DNA of 64,000 nt, taken from Symsagittifera roscoffensis. Lineage: Eukaryota; Xenacoelomorpha; Acoela; Convolutidae. The stretch lies in contig NC_087067.1 in NCBI RefSeq assembly GCF_963678635.1, positions 3,793,072 to 3,857,071 on the forward strand, given 5' to 3'. Each line of letters starts with the position of its first letter. Positions within the stretch are counted from its first letter, which is position 1. The notes beneath the pieces were generated by a model. It made no database searches, was not told the DNA's origin, and saw only the letters and a program-made list of their open reading frames with translations. Position numbers and translations under genes: made by a program. This document shows, one piece after another, positions 53,661 to 64,000 of the stretch.

Positions 53661-56498
53661 ATGTTCCTCCAGGTAGGAGTCCTTGCCCGCAATCAAATTT
53701 CGCTCCGTTTTTTGTGGCGGGAGGATACCACTTCCGATGTGGTAGTTCATCAGTACACTCGCCATATATTCGGCGCACGGGATTCGCCTACGTGCGCCAA
53801 TTTCGCGTTGCGAAAAACAGCAACTGATAATATGTCCACATACCCTGAGGCCGCCTCAGTCGTAAATGAAAAATTTTACATGGACGATTATTTGGATTCA
53901 TTCGAGAACGTTACCCAAGCAATTAAAACTAGTCGCGATTTGGTTTCCTTACTAAAATTGGGAGGATTTAATTTGACTAAATTTGTCAGTAATGCCGATG
54001 AAATCACTTCAGCAATGAACCCCGAGGAATCCGAAACCTCATCTTCACCCATCAAGGAAATTTGTAACGGTGCCGAACAATCATCACACGTCTTAGGTCT
54101 TAAGTGGGACCATGTGAAAGACACATTGGTTGTTAGCAGAGGCGTGGATCGTCCTCTCGATAAAGCAATAACTCAACGAACTGTCTTGAGTTTCGTCTCT
54201 TCTGTGTTTGACCCTGTTGGGTTAGTAGCTCCATACACAGTTAGGGCCCGTCTTTCACTGAAAGATATTTGGAAAATCAGTGGTCAAAGTTGGGACGACG
54301 AATTGCCAGAAGACATAAGAGATAAGTTTCTCGAGTGGCACTCCGGTCTCCCTCTCTTAGGGCAATTGACTATTCCCCGTTGTTACTTCACAGAGCCTGT
54401 TGATCAAATTGAGCTCCACATGTTCGGTGATAGCTCGCAGGACGTTTTCTGTGCTGTTGGATTTTTGCGTGCGCGACTCGCGAGCTCGCATAAAACTCAA
54501 ATATCCTTCATCTTTGGTAAAGCTCGCGTTGCGCCCATGAAAGCGCTATCTATACCGAAGCTAGAGCTTCAAGCTGCTCTGCTCGCCACACGACTAAAAG
54601 ATGATATACTGACCGCCCTTACCGTCTCTATTAATCATGTCTTTATGTGGACAGATAGTAGAACAGTTTTGCAGTGGCTAAACTCCACTGAAAAATTACC
54701 TGTATTCGTCGCTAATCGTGTCGGCGAAATCCTCGAGTCGACCACTATTGATGAGTGGCACCATGTTCTGAGCGGCGATAATCCAGCTGATACCGGTACG
54801 CGGGGGATTTCTTCGGAAGCCCTCAAGGATAGCAGCTGGGTTATTGGTCCGAGCATTCTCAGGACTACTGATTGGCCGTTTATACCCGACGAACGTGTAA
54901 TCAATAAAATTCGTTTGAAGGGTCCTTCTTGGGATGTTGATAATTGCTTGGAGACATCATCTTCCTTCGTCACCGATGTCACATCAATCAAACATCCCGA
55001 ACACGTGTTCAATTGGGAAAGGTTCAGTTCCTTTACAAGATATAAACGAGTAGTCGCTTTTATGTTGAGAGTGTTGCCTTCACATAAGCATTTTCGCGGT
55101 AAAGACTTACGAATCACCGACCCTACTGAACTTGATATTGCAGAAAGCAAATTGATTCATCTTGCTCAGATGGAATCCTTTCCCGTTGAGTTAAAAACAC
55201 TCACCGCTGGCAAACCTATTAGGAATAGTAGTAAAATTGCCACATACTCGCCATTTATCGGTCCCACTGGAATCATTCGTTCCACCGGACGGATTGTGCG
55301 CTTAGTGAATACCGAGTTTGATACTAAGCACCCAATAATACTCGACGCCCGACATACCTTAGTTCGTTTGTTGGCCCGCAGCCTCCACCATAAGCATTTT
55401 CATCAAGGATTAGATTACATGCGCTCCGTTTTAAATATGAAATATGCAATACTTGGGTTGCGTCGACTACTTCGGTCTATCGAAAATCAATGTGTGACAT
55501 GCCGTAAACGCAAAGCAAGCACCATCCAGCCAATTATGTCCGATTTACCGGTCGAACGTCTCGGATACAAGCAACCACCCTTCAATCATACGGGTGTGGA
55601 TTACTTTGGACCGCTTTACGTTCCGGTTCGCAGAAGCACGGAAAAAAGATGGGGATTCCTTTTTACTTGCCTCACCACCAGGGCTGTACACCTTGAGATT
55701 TTACCATCTCTGGACACCAGTTCGTGTGTCATGGGCATTGAACGGTTCGTTGCGCGCCGTGGTACGCCAAGCACAATCTGGTCGGATAATGGCACGAACT
55801 TCGTTGGTGCGGAAAAGGAATTACTTGCCTGCATCAAGAGCTGGAATGGCATGGCTCCGACCATTTTTGCACATAAAGGTGTTACTTGGAAATTTAACCC
55901 GCCAGGCGCACCCCATCATGGCGGCTCCTGGGAACGCCTCGTCCGAAGCGTGAAGGGCGTGCTGTACGATATCCTAGGCAGTAGGCGAGTCACTGAAGAG
56001 GTGTTAGGAACAACACTCTGCTTAGTTGAACAGGCTTTGAATTCGAGGCCAATCACTCCCGTTAGTACGTATTCACGTGAGTTAGAAGCGTTAACCCCAA
56101 ACCATTTTTTGCTTGGACAACATGCCACAAGCTTTCCTTCGCTTTTACCCGGGGAGCACTTCGATCACAAGAAAAGGTACGTGCGAGCGCAGTCATATGC
56201 TAACGCGATTTGGTCTCGTTGGCTTCGAGAATATGTTCCCTCGCTGAATAAGCGTGTCAAGTGGCACACTCATTCTGACTTCACTCTTAAAACAGGCGAT
56301 CTCGTGTGGGTGATTGAGCCCGATAGTCCGCGTGGGTACTATCCTCTCGCCCGAATCGTCAAGCTAAACTACGGACAGGACGGTTGCGCCCGATCCGCCC
56401 TTGTCAGGACCGCAACCCGTGAAGTCACGCGGCCGACCGTTAAGCTCGCTCCGGTTCTTCCTTCTTCAGGGGGGGAGGATGTTGCAATGCAAATGTAG
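53661..56498 (+). CDS. pol: BEL RT-RNase H-integrase, downstream of the TAG
   Basis: 945 residues from the first ATG after the stop, in the same frame as the upstream part. The RT catalytic motif YMDD is at 73-76 and the RNase H aspartate at D257, with the typical IPKLELQAA and NPADTGTRG motifs. Integrase has an HH...CXXC zinc site and D647, D709, E758, a D,D-48-E spacing as in BEL integrases. The C-terminal region after 830 (DLVWVIEPDSPRG) matches the usual BEL integrase tail. The stop lies 19 bases inside the 3' LTR. On its own this fragment lacks the N-terminal RT fingers, so it is probably inactive. Confidence 0.9.
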   Translation: MFLQVGVLARNQISLRFLWREDTTSDVVVHQYTRHIFGARDSPTCANFALRKTATDNMSTYPEAASVVNEKFYMDDYLDSFENVTQAIKTSRDLVSLLKLGGFNLTKFVSNADEITSAMNPEESETSSSPIKEICNGAEQSSHVLGLKWDHVKDTLVVSRGVDRPLDKAITQRTVLSFVSSVFDPVGLVAPYTVRARLSLKDIWKISGQSWDDELPEDIRDKFLEWHSGLPLLGQLTIPRCYFTEPVDQIELHMFGDSSQDVFCAVGFLRARLASSHKTQISFIFGKARVAPMKALSIPKLELQAALLATRLKDDILTALTVSINHVFMWTDSRTVLQWLNSTEKLPVFVANRVGEILESTTIDEWHHVLSGDNPADTGTRGISSEALKDSSWVIGPSILRTTDWPFIPDERVINKIRLKGPSWDVDNCLETSSSFVTDVTSIKHPEHVFNWERFSSFTRYKRVVAFMLRVLPSHKHFRGKDLRITDPTELDIAESKLIHLAQMESFPVELKTLTAGKPIRNSSKIATYSPFIGPTGIIRSTGRIVRLVNTEFDTKHPIILDARHTLVRLLARSLHHKHFHQGLDYMRSVLNMKYAILGLRRLLRSIENQCVTCRKRKASTIQPIMSDLPVERLGYKQPPFNHTGVDYFGPLYVPVRRSTEKRWGFLFTCLTTRAVHLEILPSLDTSSCVMGIERFVARRGTPSTIWSDNGTNFVGAEKELLACIKSWNGMAPTIFAHKGVTWKFNPPGAPHHGGSWERLVRSVKGVLYDILGSRRVTEEVLGTTLCLVEQALNSRPITPVSTYSRELEALTPNHFLLGQHATSFPSLLPGEHFDHKKRYVRAQSYANAIWSRWLREYVPSLNKRVKWHTHSDFTLKTGDLVWVIEPDSPRGYYPLARIVKLNYGQDGCARSALVRTATREVTRPTVKLAPVLPSSGGEDVAMQM
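56468..56479 (+). promoter_or_regulatory. Polypurine tract of BEL element
   Basis: AGGGGGGGAGGA directly before the 3' LTR start TGTTGC. It primes plus-strand synthesis and lies within the pol coding frame. Confidence 0.9.
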
Positions 56499-56930
56499 AA
56501 TAAAACAAGAGTATAGATGCATATAAAATAAGCACAGTTGGCTGAGTGGCCTAAGCTAACGCCGATTATATGTGTGAAATAACAGTTGACGTAGGTTCGA
56601 GTCCCCCACATGCCCATGTATTAATATACTAAAAACGGGGGTTACATCCTATTTTAACTGTTTTTTGGTTCTAATTCGGTTCAGCCTTGATTAAGGTTGA
56701 CCGCCAAAAAAAGCAATTTGTCTCAAGGACATTACCGACCGGTTCTTGTGGCTAGCTTGCACCAATTTGTTTATTGAAACTGTGGATTGTTGAAATTATG
56801 AAAGTGAGTTGTGTGAAATGTTGGCTTTTATAAATTAGTCACGATGAATGTATGTATTGCCGAGAATACTACGAGTTAAAACAATTATTTGCCGAGCCGT
56901 TTTATACAGTTTTGGAGATTAGAGCGCACA
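56480..56930 (+). mobile_element. 3' LTR of BEL element
   Basis: 451 bp, with about six differences from the 5' LTR. The B box here reads GGTTCGAGTCC (56,594-56,604), closer to the tRNA consensus than in the 5' LTR. The A box is TGGCTGAGTGG (56,539-56,549). Followed by AACTT. Confidence 0.95.
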
Positions 56931-57261
56931 AACTTCGCATTCATTATTCACGATATTTCCTACACAATAACATTAAACAGATGAAACACTGATTGCCCAT
57001 CTATTGGGATCTACTTAACATTAACCCCCCTCCCCTTTCAAGAAGGGGGGGGGATTGTTAAATAGATTAAGTTAGTCGAATTTTCGACCAATCAGAATGC
57101 AGCAAACTTTGAAATTTAAAAACAACGCTCTTGAGCTAGTTTACAGCTTTTTATCCGGCAATTCTTTAGCAGATACCATATGGGGCTTATTATTAAGTAT
57201 ATTCATCTATTGTTATACAAATACAACATATTTGATATCAAAATTTTGAAATCTGACATAC
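56931..57261. other. Flank with a G-rich hairpin
   Basis: At about 57,009-57,064 ATCTACTTAACATTAACCCC and following C-rich bases face AAGGGGGGGGGATTGTTAAATAGAT-like bases across a five-base loop, a long imperfect hairpin with a run of nine G. Nothing else was recognised. Confidence 0.6.
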
Positions 57262-57560
57262 AAAGGCATGCACAGATATTTTTCTGAGGAGGGGAGGTTT
57301 TTCGAAAAAATTTTGAAAATTTTGCGGACATTTTTTTAGGTTGAGCAGTTTGATTTTCCGCGCTGTCCAAAAATACAACAAGGATCGTTTTTTGTAAAAC
57401 AATTTCTGGGCCGCAGGCAAATTTTTCAAAAAAAAAACAGGCCAAAAAGACGTTTTTAAGCACTTTTTAGAAAATTTTGACCAAAACATTGCTTTTTTTG
57501 GCGCGAGCTCCACCTCGAAGGCACTCTTAGAAAAATTTTGAATTTGGTCAGACAAAAATG
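57262..57560 (-). mobile_element. Decayed hAT MITE-like element
   Basis: Its order of motifs (GAGGGGAGG, TTTAGGTTGAGCAG, TTTCCGCGC, GCCGCAGGCAAATTTTT, GGCGCGAGCTC, TTAGAAAAATTTTG) matches the reverse of the MITE at 29,659 with many changes. Terminal repeats and target duplication are no longer clear. Confidence 0.45.
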
Positions 57561-58576
57561 AATGTAGTAAAGAAATACCAAAAGAGAGACCTTATGAAAA
57601 AATTTGGCAACCAGAATTGAGGGGGGGGGGCTGTTTGCAAAACATTACGAACTAATAAAATTTTTGTGCAGAATTATAATTATTTAACTGTTTTTATGTA
57701 ATAAGTTACTGGTTTCAATGTATTTTATTATTTCGAAAAAAATAATTGGATTAACCTAGCATTACTCAACTTTCAATTTGTAGATTTTTTCAAGTCACCC
57801 ACTTTCAAAGTGTGAAGGGGAGATTTCACAAATGAGTCGCTGGGGGGTCACTTGCCTATGATTCAATATATTGCGTGGTCTAGACGTGTTTTCGTCTAGC
57901 GAACTGGTTTTTTTAAGTACCCTTCTATCAAAGTCATACCGGTCAATTTACCATAAAATCAAAGAAAGCTAAATATTAGTAAAAACAGTTATTGTTTATT
58001 TTTCATTGTTTTATGGAGACTAATTTTATGTTTTTTATTACACTTATTTTTGATTCTTGGTCGCGTATGTTAATCATGTTCAAGTGAAATTGGATGCAAG
58101 ATAACTTCACGATTGTTTTACAAAATCAAATGGATTTGTTGGTGAAATATTTATAAGTTATAACAGCGGGCCCGTTTCTTCAAGACAAAATGTATATTGA
58201 TGAACTCTATCCAAGAACTTCACAATAGTTTCCAACTTCAATTTAAAATTATTAGGTCGGAAAATTGAGTGCAAGAGGAAGTATAAATTATTATGGCTGA
58301 AAACTGTGAGTGATTAAAATTATCTTCAAAGCCGTTGAACTCATTTTGATCATGCACTGAGTCAAACTTGTAGCCCGCACTGACATACTTGCGATTTAAA
58401 TTGATCTACATTTATTTTGATACTGACAGTATACAGTAATAAAATCAATTGAAGATAGCCCATTAAAATCAGTAAATCCTTTTGGAATGAATTCAATGGA
58501 AGTTTACGGTAGAAAATGGATTTAAATGGATTTTCATAAGGTAGTAAAAAAATCGCATCAAAGTTGATTTAATTTA
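57561..58576. other. Unassigned AT-rich DNA, one solitary TIR-like end
   Basis: No gene. CCCGCACTGACA at 58,374-58,385, preceded by TAG, is the same end sequence as the element at 59,835, apparently from a truncated copy. Confidence 0.45.
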
Positions 58577-59087
58577 TTGTTCCGACTTTCGATACGAAAG
58601 TAACGGAATATTTGTGCTCGGGGTGGGTTTTTTTTTCTTCAGACAAATTTTGACTTTTTAACTAGCCATTTTGACGGAATTTTTTTATATCATTCAAAAG
58701 GTATTGTTATCCTGAGCTCAAATTTGAAAAGATATTTCACTTGTGATCGTTTTTCATAAAGTTATGGGGGTTTAAAGATTGGCAATTTGGCCAATTTGGG
58801 ACAATTAACGCGCGAAGAGTAAGCGGAGATTTAATCCGTCTTAGAAATCGTTCCAAATTGGTTGAAGGAAGCTTATTTGCCATAATTGATTCGTTACTAG
58901 AAGCGAAATTTATCATTTTGTACTTTATATGGCGTGTGGGGGGATAATTGTCACAAAAAAATCTCAAATTAAAAAAATTCAATTTATTTATTTTTTACAT
59001 TAAGTTTTTTCAAGTTATTACTGCTTCATAGACCATAAAAGGCAGTCGGAACATTCAGGGCTTTGCCCTGATACGAGCAGTCTTGTT
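58577..59087 (-). mobile_element. Hairpin element, full-length copy (-)
   Basis: Tail TTGTTCCGAC with hairpin CTTTCGATACGAAAG; head hairpin TCAGGGCTTTGCCCTGA and end CAGTCTTGTT. Flanked by TTA on the tail side as in the 36,024 copy, which suggests a weak target preference. Confidence 0.8.
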
Positions 59088-59834
59088 CTTTTTGTTTCGA
59101 ATCTTGAGCAATATTGTGTACTCAAGAAAATCTCCAGTGAATAAATAGACAGCAAGAGTCATTCGATGAGAGTGAGTTATTTTGCAAACTCGCCGCGCTT
59201 AAAATATTCCCTTTTCAATTGTGCAAAACTTAAGGTTTCCGCGGTAATGAGAAGTAAATTTATGCAAAATTTTTCATATGTCCTTTCCTACAGCAAAGTT
59301 CTAGGCTCAATTGTTAGTTTTATCATATATTTTTAAAAAATCCTTTTAGAAAAATTTTTGGTGCAGAAAGTTAGATATCAAGTATTCTCATAGTTTAATT
59401 TCAAGCCAAGAATCAAAACGGAAAGTCACCTGAAAAGCATAATGGAGAAGTCACATGAGTCTCCGTTTTTTTCTATAGCATGATAGTCTAGAAAATCTGT
59501 ATATAATCCTTATAAAAAGGGTACATAAAAAGCGTTAAAATTGAGTTAAATTAAGTTTATTGTTATTCAAATCCGCAGGAAATTGAAACCAAAAAAATCT
59601 GACAAAAAAAATTTAAATCGATTTAGAATCAAATGAATTGATTTGTAAGCTATATTTTTGTACTAAACTAGATTAATTTCAAATTGATTAAAATCGATTT
59701 GCAAAGTCTTTGCTACATTATCTGTATGAAAATGATTGCAATCTATTTCTTGTCAGTAAGAGAATGTCTTTAAATCATCTAGTTTTTGACTCACGATTTA
59801 TGATTCATTTATGCTTCGGCAATAGTATATGCTA
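59088..59834. other. Unassigned AT-rich DNA
   Basis: Mostly A/T-rich DNA with scattered AAATCGATTT-like words that grow denser towards the right. No gene or clear element end. Confidence 0.4.
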
Positions 59835-60860
59835 CCCGCACTGACAAAAATGGATTAGGATCAATTTTAGCATGAAAAAAGTACGTTGATTAAATTTAAA
59901 TCGATTTTAGTTTGAAAAAAGTACGAAAATTAAATTAAACAGATGAAGATCAATTTGGATGGATTTAAAATCGGTTTAAATTGATCTTAAATCCCAGCTA
60001 AAACAAATTTGATCCAAATCGAATTTAAATCAATTTAAATGCATTTTTTTTCCAGTCTGAATTTGTTTTTATTTTTAAGGGGATTAAAACGGATTTAAAT
60101 CGATTTAAATCAATTTTTTTCATTCGAGTTTTATTAGTTTCAAAATTTTATTGCATTTATTTCTTGCATATCATTTTTCGTTTTACAATCATAGCATTTT
60201 ACAATCAAACTTACTTTCATGATTTTCTATGATTTTATTGCATATGATTGAGATCACAATTTAAATTTACCTGACCCTTTTCTGGTTTGTTACACAAGAT
60301 TATGCCCATAATCTGATTTACAATGGTTTTCTATGATTTTATTGCAAATTTTTAAAACCTGAGTTTGAAACCTGATTTATGTGGATCATTTTATTGAATT
60401 CTATTACATCTGGCACGAGTGTTTATGTTTAAAAAATCTAGAATAAAAAATAGCAACAATTTTTTTAAAGGGTATGTTTTTTTCGCCGTGTTAGCAAAAA
60501 ATCGATTTTAGTGTGTCGGAAAATCCATCGAAATCGATTTAAATCGATTTTTTAGACCCTTAAATCGATCTGAAATTTTCAAAAAGATCGATTTAAATCG
60601 ATTTAAAACGGATTTAAGTGAGATTCTGATGGATTTAAGTGGGATTCGGATGGATTTTAGTGAGTTGGATAATCCATCGAAATCGATTTAAATCGATTTT
60701 TTAGACACTTAAATTGATTTGAAATTTTCAAAAAGATCGATTTAAATCGATTTAAAATCCATTTAAGTTCGTAAAATGTACATGATTAATCGATTTGGAT
60801 TGATTTAAAATCGATTTAAAATCAATTTAAATCGATCGGAAACCATTTCTGTCAGTGCGG
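59835..60860. mobile_element. TIR element filled with ATCGAT-type repeats
   Basis: About 1,026 bp. The left end CCCGCACTGACAAAAATGG and the right end, as reverse complement CCCGCACTGACAGAAATGG, match at 18 of 19 bases. TA flanks both ends, consistent with a 2-bp target duplication. The inside has dense AAATCGATTTAAATCGATTT repeats at about 60,080-60,115, 60,525-60,615 and 60,680-60,850, which are self-complementary. It is non-coding, so non-autonomous. The superfamily was not assigned. Confidence 0.75.
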
Positions 60861-60870
60861 GTAGTTTCGA

Positions 60871-60930
60871 ACGGAAGCGCGCCGAAAAAACGCACTTTTT
60901 TGTCAAAATTTTCCAAAAAGCGCCCAAAAA
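60871..60930 (+). mobile_element. Short hAT MITE-family fragment
   Basis: GAAGCGCGCCGAAAAAACGC then TTTTTTGTCAAAATTTTCC match the middle of the MITE at 29,659 (GAGCGCGCGCCGAAAAAAACGC region) in order. Both ends are missing. Confidence 0.5.
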
Positions 60931-61607
60931 CGGCAAAGAAAGATTTTTGATACCTTTCAGAAATGCACTGCAGTTTCAATCCAGGAAGGTATAGTTGATA
61001 CAGTAAATTTTTTGTTTATCTTGGCAGCTCAGCGCGTAGGCTCTAATATTTAAACACGACTAAGATTATTCTAGATTGAATTCAGAAAAACAAATCCGTC
61101 CATTATCTCCCGAAGTGTTGACATGATCAGTTCTTTCCTATGAGTTTGTGACAAGCATTGTTATTTAAAAAGTTTACGGCATCAAATTCGAGCCAGCGTT
61201 CATCTTCTATACGTTTATCATTGAGAATCGGACGAATTGAAAATTGGTCGAAAAAAGCAACACAATAAACAATTCAAGTAGAGATATCTAATCAACTAAT
61301 GGAGCAAACTATAAACAAAAGAGTACATATCCAATTACCTAATGTTGCGAATCCAGCAATCAGAATGCATATCTGTTCAACTAATGATGCGAACACACAT
61401 TGTTATTTTTAAAAAAGGTGTAGGTGAAATTGAAATTCTACGCATATTGAATCGATGACGCAGATTGACGACAAAAAAAAGAGCTGTTTCACACTAATAA
61501 ACAATGAAGCTTCGTTAACATCCAAATTAACTAAAAGTTTATAATGTTTTTGCGAAATTGACGTTTTTAATTCTCCGTAGATTTTTATATCTTTCTGATC
61601 GAAAGAC
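60931..61607. other. Unassigned DNA before the minisatellite
   Basis: No gene or named repeat. ATCTAATCAACTAATG, CAATTACCTAATG and GTTCAACTAATGATGCGAA between 61,285 and 61,395 look like an old roughly 50-bp repeat (CTAATG-TTGCGAA), possibly three units. Confidence 0.4.
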
Positions 61608-63543
61608 GACAATTCGTAACAGGTGGCAATTCGTAACAGGCGACAATTCGTAACAGGCGACAATTTGTAACAGGCGACAATTCGTAACAAGCGACAATTT
61701 GTAACAGGCGACAATTCGCAACAGGTGACAATTCGTAACAGGTGACAATTTGTAACAGGCGACAATTCGTAACAGGCGACAATTCATAACAGGCGACAAT
61801 TCGTAACAGGCGACAATTCGTAACAGGTGACAATTTGTAACAGGCGACAATTCGTAACAGGCGACAATTCATAACAGGCGACAATTCGTAACAGGCGACA
61901 ATTCCCAACAGGCGACAATTCGTAACAGGCGACAATTCGTAACAGGCGACAATTCATAACAGGCGACAATTCGTAACAGGCGACAATTCCCAACAGGCGA
62001 CAATTCGTAACAGGCGACAATTCGTAACAGGCGACAATTCGTAACAGGCGACAATTTGTAACAGGCGACAATTCGTAACAAGCGACAATTCGTAACAGGC
62101 GACAATTCGCAACAGGCGACAATTCGTAACAGGCGACAATTCGTAACAAGCGACAATTCGTAACAGGCGACAATTCGCAACAGGCGACAATTCGTAACAG
62201 GCGACAATTCGTAATAGGCGACAATTCGTAACAGGCGACAATTCGCAACAGGCGACAATTCGTAACAGGCGACAATTCGTAATAGGCGACAACTCGTAAC
62301 AGGCGACAATTCGTAACAGGCGACAATTCCCAACAGGCAACAATTCGTAACAGGCGACAATTCGTAACAAGCGACAATTCGTAACAGGCGACAATTCGTA
62401 ACAGGTGGCGATTCGTAACAGGCAACAATTCGTAACAGGCGACAATTTGTAACAGGCGACAATTCGTAACAAGCGACAATTCGTAACAGGCGACAATTCG
62501 CAACAGACGACAATTCGTAACAGGCGACAATTCGTAATAGGCGACAATTCGTAACAGGTGACAATTCGTAACAGGTGACAATTTGTAACAAGCGACAATT
62601 CGTAACAGGCGACAATTCATAACAGGCGACAATTCGTAACAGGCGACAATTCATAACAGGCGACAATTCCCAACAGGCGACAACTCGTAACAGGCGACAA
62701 TTCGTAACAGGCGACAATTCGTAACAGGCGACAATTCGTAACAGGCGACAATTCGTAATAGGCGACAATTCGTAACAGGCGACAATTCCCAACAGGCAAC
62801 AATTCGTAACAAGCGACAATTCGTAACAAGCGACAATTCGTAACAGGCGACAATTCGTAACAGGTGGCGATTCGTAACAGGCAACAATTCGTAACAGGCG
62901 ACAATTTGTAACAGGCGACAATTCCCAACAGGCAACAATTCGTAACAGGCGACAATTCGTAACAAGCGACAATTCGTAACAGGCGACAATTCGTAACAGG
63001 TGGCGATTCGTAACAGGCAACAATTCGTAACAGGCGACAATTTGTAACAGGCGACAATTCGTAACAAGCGACAATTCGTAACAGGCGACAATTCGCAACA
63101 GACGACAATTCGTAACAGGCGACAATTCGTAATAGGCGACAATTCGTAACAGGTGACAATTCGTAACAGGTGACAATTTGTAACAAGCGACAATTCGTAA
63201 CAGGCGACAATTCATAACAGGCGACAATTCGTAACAGGCGACAATTCGTAACAGGCGGCAATTCCCAACAGGCGACAACTCGTAACAGGCGACAATTCGT
63301 AACAAGCGACAATTGGTAACAGGCGACAATTCGTAACAGGCGACAATTCGTAACAGGCGACAATTCGTAACAGGCGACAATTCGTAATAGGCGACAATTC
63401 GCAATAGGCGACAATTCGTAACAGGCGACAATTCGTAACAGGCGACAATTCGTAACAAGCGACAATTCGTAACAGGCAACAATTCGTAACAGGTGGCAAT
63501 TCTTAACAGGCGAAAATTCGTAGCAGGCGACAATTCGTAACAG
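61608..63543 (+). repeat. 17-bp minisatellite, about 114 units
   Basis: Unit GACAATTCGTAACAGGC. Three units equal 51 bp, so all reverse frames translate as long 17-residue repeats; these ORFs are artefacts. Common variants are TTTGT, TTCAT, GGTGAC and GGCAAC, all transitions at the two CpGs of the unit, plus TTCCCAACAGG, TTCGCAACAGG, AACAAGCG and AATAGGCG. Longer blocks repeat: GGTGGCGATTCG occurs at 62,404, 62,863 and 62,999, spaced by 27 and 8 units exactly. Confidence 0.97.
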
Positions 63544-63639
63544 TAGATTAGGCGGGTAACACTGACTCACTTATGCTCCTCTCGTGCCGGATATAACCGC
63601 AGCGCAGCTGAGCAAGTGTGTTCTTTTTGCCATTCTTTT

Positions 63640-63702
63640 CGAATTGTCGTGTTATGAATTGTTGCCTGTTACGATTTGTCGCTTGTTATGAATTGTCGGC
63701 CT
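63640..63702 (-). repeat. Four inverted copies of the 17-bp unit
   Basis: GAATTGTCG, TGTTATGAATTGTTGCC, TGTTACGATTTGTCGCT and TGTTATGAATTGTCGGCC are the minisatellite unit in reverse orientation, about 97 bp beyond the main array. The sequence between the two arrays is unique and more G+C-rich. Confidence 0.85.
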
Positions 63703-64000
63703 TTCCCTTTCTGATCATTTGGTTTTCGGCAACTTTGATTGAATGTCACGCGTTTGCCGACTATTTACATTTACTTTTAGCCCGAAAATTATTTAAGATT
63801 TAAAGTGGTACTATAATTTTTTTGGGGATCGAACTTTTTATGTTGACACAGTTGACTTTCCGAGCTGCTTTCTCATTTTAAACAAGCCAATTTTAACAAC
63901 GTTTTCTGTGCCGCAGTTCAATTGTTGCAGAAAAAAAAACGTTTTTTTTTTCAGCAGCTGTGTAAAGCTATGAGCAAAAAAGCTTTGTTTTCTCGCAGGC
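63703..64000. other. Window end, possible MITE-family remnant
   Basis: No gene. From about 63,820 the words TTGACACAGTTGACTTTCCGAG, TAACAACGTTTTCTGTGCCGCAG and AAAAAACG follow the order seen in the decayed element at 57,262, suggesting another remnant of that family running out of the window. Confidence 0.3.

Larger units (their letters stand above)
47382..56930 (+). mobile_element. BEL/Pao LTR retrotransposon, near complete
   Basis: About 9.5 kb with two 451-bp LTRs, primer binding site, long leader, accessory ORF, Gag-Pol frame and polypurine tract, flanked by AACTT duplications. By eye the LTRs differ at about six positions, so the insertion is recent. Its coding part is clearly richer in G+C than the surrounding DNA. 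One in-frame TAG in the reverse transcriptase probably makes this copy non-autonomous. Confidence 0.95.

Noticed and set aside
61608-63543. CRISPR array
   Set aside because: Units are contiguous 17-bp repeats without spacers, and the DNA is eukaryotic.
61409-63570. Long minus-strand ORFs up to 554 codons with a 17-residue repeat
   Set aside because: They are translations of the 17-bp minisatellite; 51 bp is divisible by three and the unit has no stop in several frames, so long frames are automatic. The same DNA gives similar peptides in several frames.

Overview
This is a 64 kb piece of an AT-rich animal (invertebrate metazoan) genome made almost entirely of mobile and repetitive DNA. No single-copy host gene could be recognised. 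The evidence for an animal host is a BEL/Pao retrotransposon, a retrovirus-like Ty3/gypsy element with an envelope gene, a hAT-type MITE with 8-bp target duplications, a tRNA-derived SINE and spliceosomal-type signals. Base changes in a minisatellite look like decay of methylated CpG. I cannot name the species.

Region 1 (1 to about 17,080) is a complex, retrovirus-like Ty3/gypsy element on the + strand; its 5' LTR lies outside the window. In order it carries a small basic protein (38-505), a single-frame 2740-residue Gag-Pol with intact catalytic residues (480-8702), and a leader-like gap. Then come two tiny hydrophobic ORFs joined by an ATGA stop/start overlap, a 322-codon reading frame with no methionine (9720-10688), and an envelope-like glycoprotein ORF without an upstream ATG (10525-13185). 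Last is a 601-codon unknown protein that starts in a second ATGA overlap (13182-14987). An apparent 81-nt intron, a repeated GCAGTAAAT motif, a cluster of palindromes, a polypurine tract and a 3' LTR follow. The coding strand is strongly A-rich and G-poor. This accessory-gene layout is the most interesting content of the window.

Region 2 (about 17,100 to 47,370) holds no convincing gene. It is dominated by three related copies of a 4-7 kb non-coding unit (18,411-23,229; 23,976-30,825; 31,354-35,270), separated by copies of a roughly 0.5 kb element with hairpins at both ends. Two of the units carry the same hAT MITE with the same target duplication, so the units arose by duplication. Other content is a SINE, several local tandem repeats and many decayed copies of the hairpin element.

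Region 3 (47,382-56,930) is a nearly intact BEL/Pao retrotransposon with two 451-bp LTRs, a 5-bp AACTT target duplication, a primer binding site and a polypurine tract. It has an extra ORF with SGNH-hydrolase-like motifs and a Gag-Pol frame broken by one in-frame TAG inside the reverse transcriptase. A tRNA-like A box and B box lie inside each LTR.

Region 4 (56,931-64,000) contains a G-rich hairpin, decayed MITEs, another hairpin element, a 1.03 kb terminal-inverted-repeat element filled with ATCGAT-type repeats, and a roughly 1.9 kb minisatellite of a 17-bp unit with higher-order structure. Four inverted copies of that unit lie on its far side.
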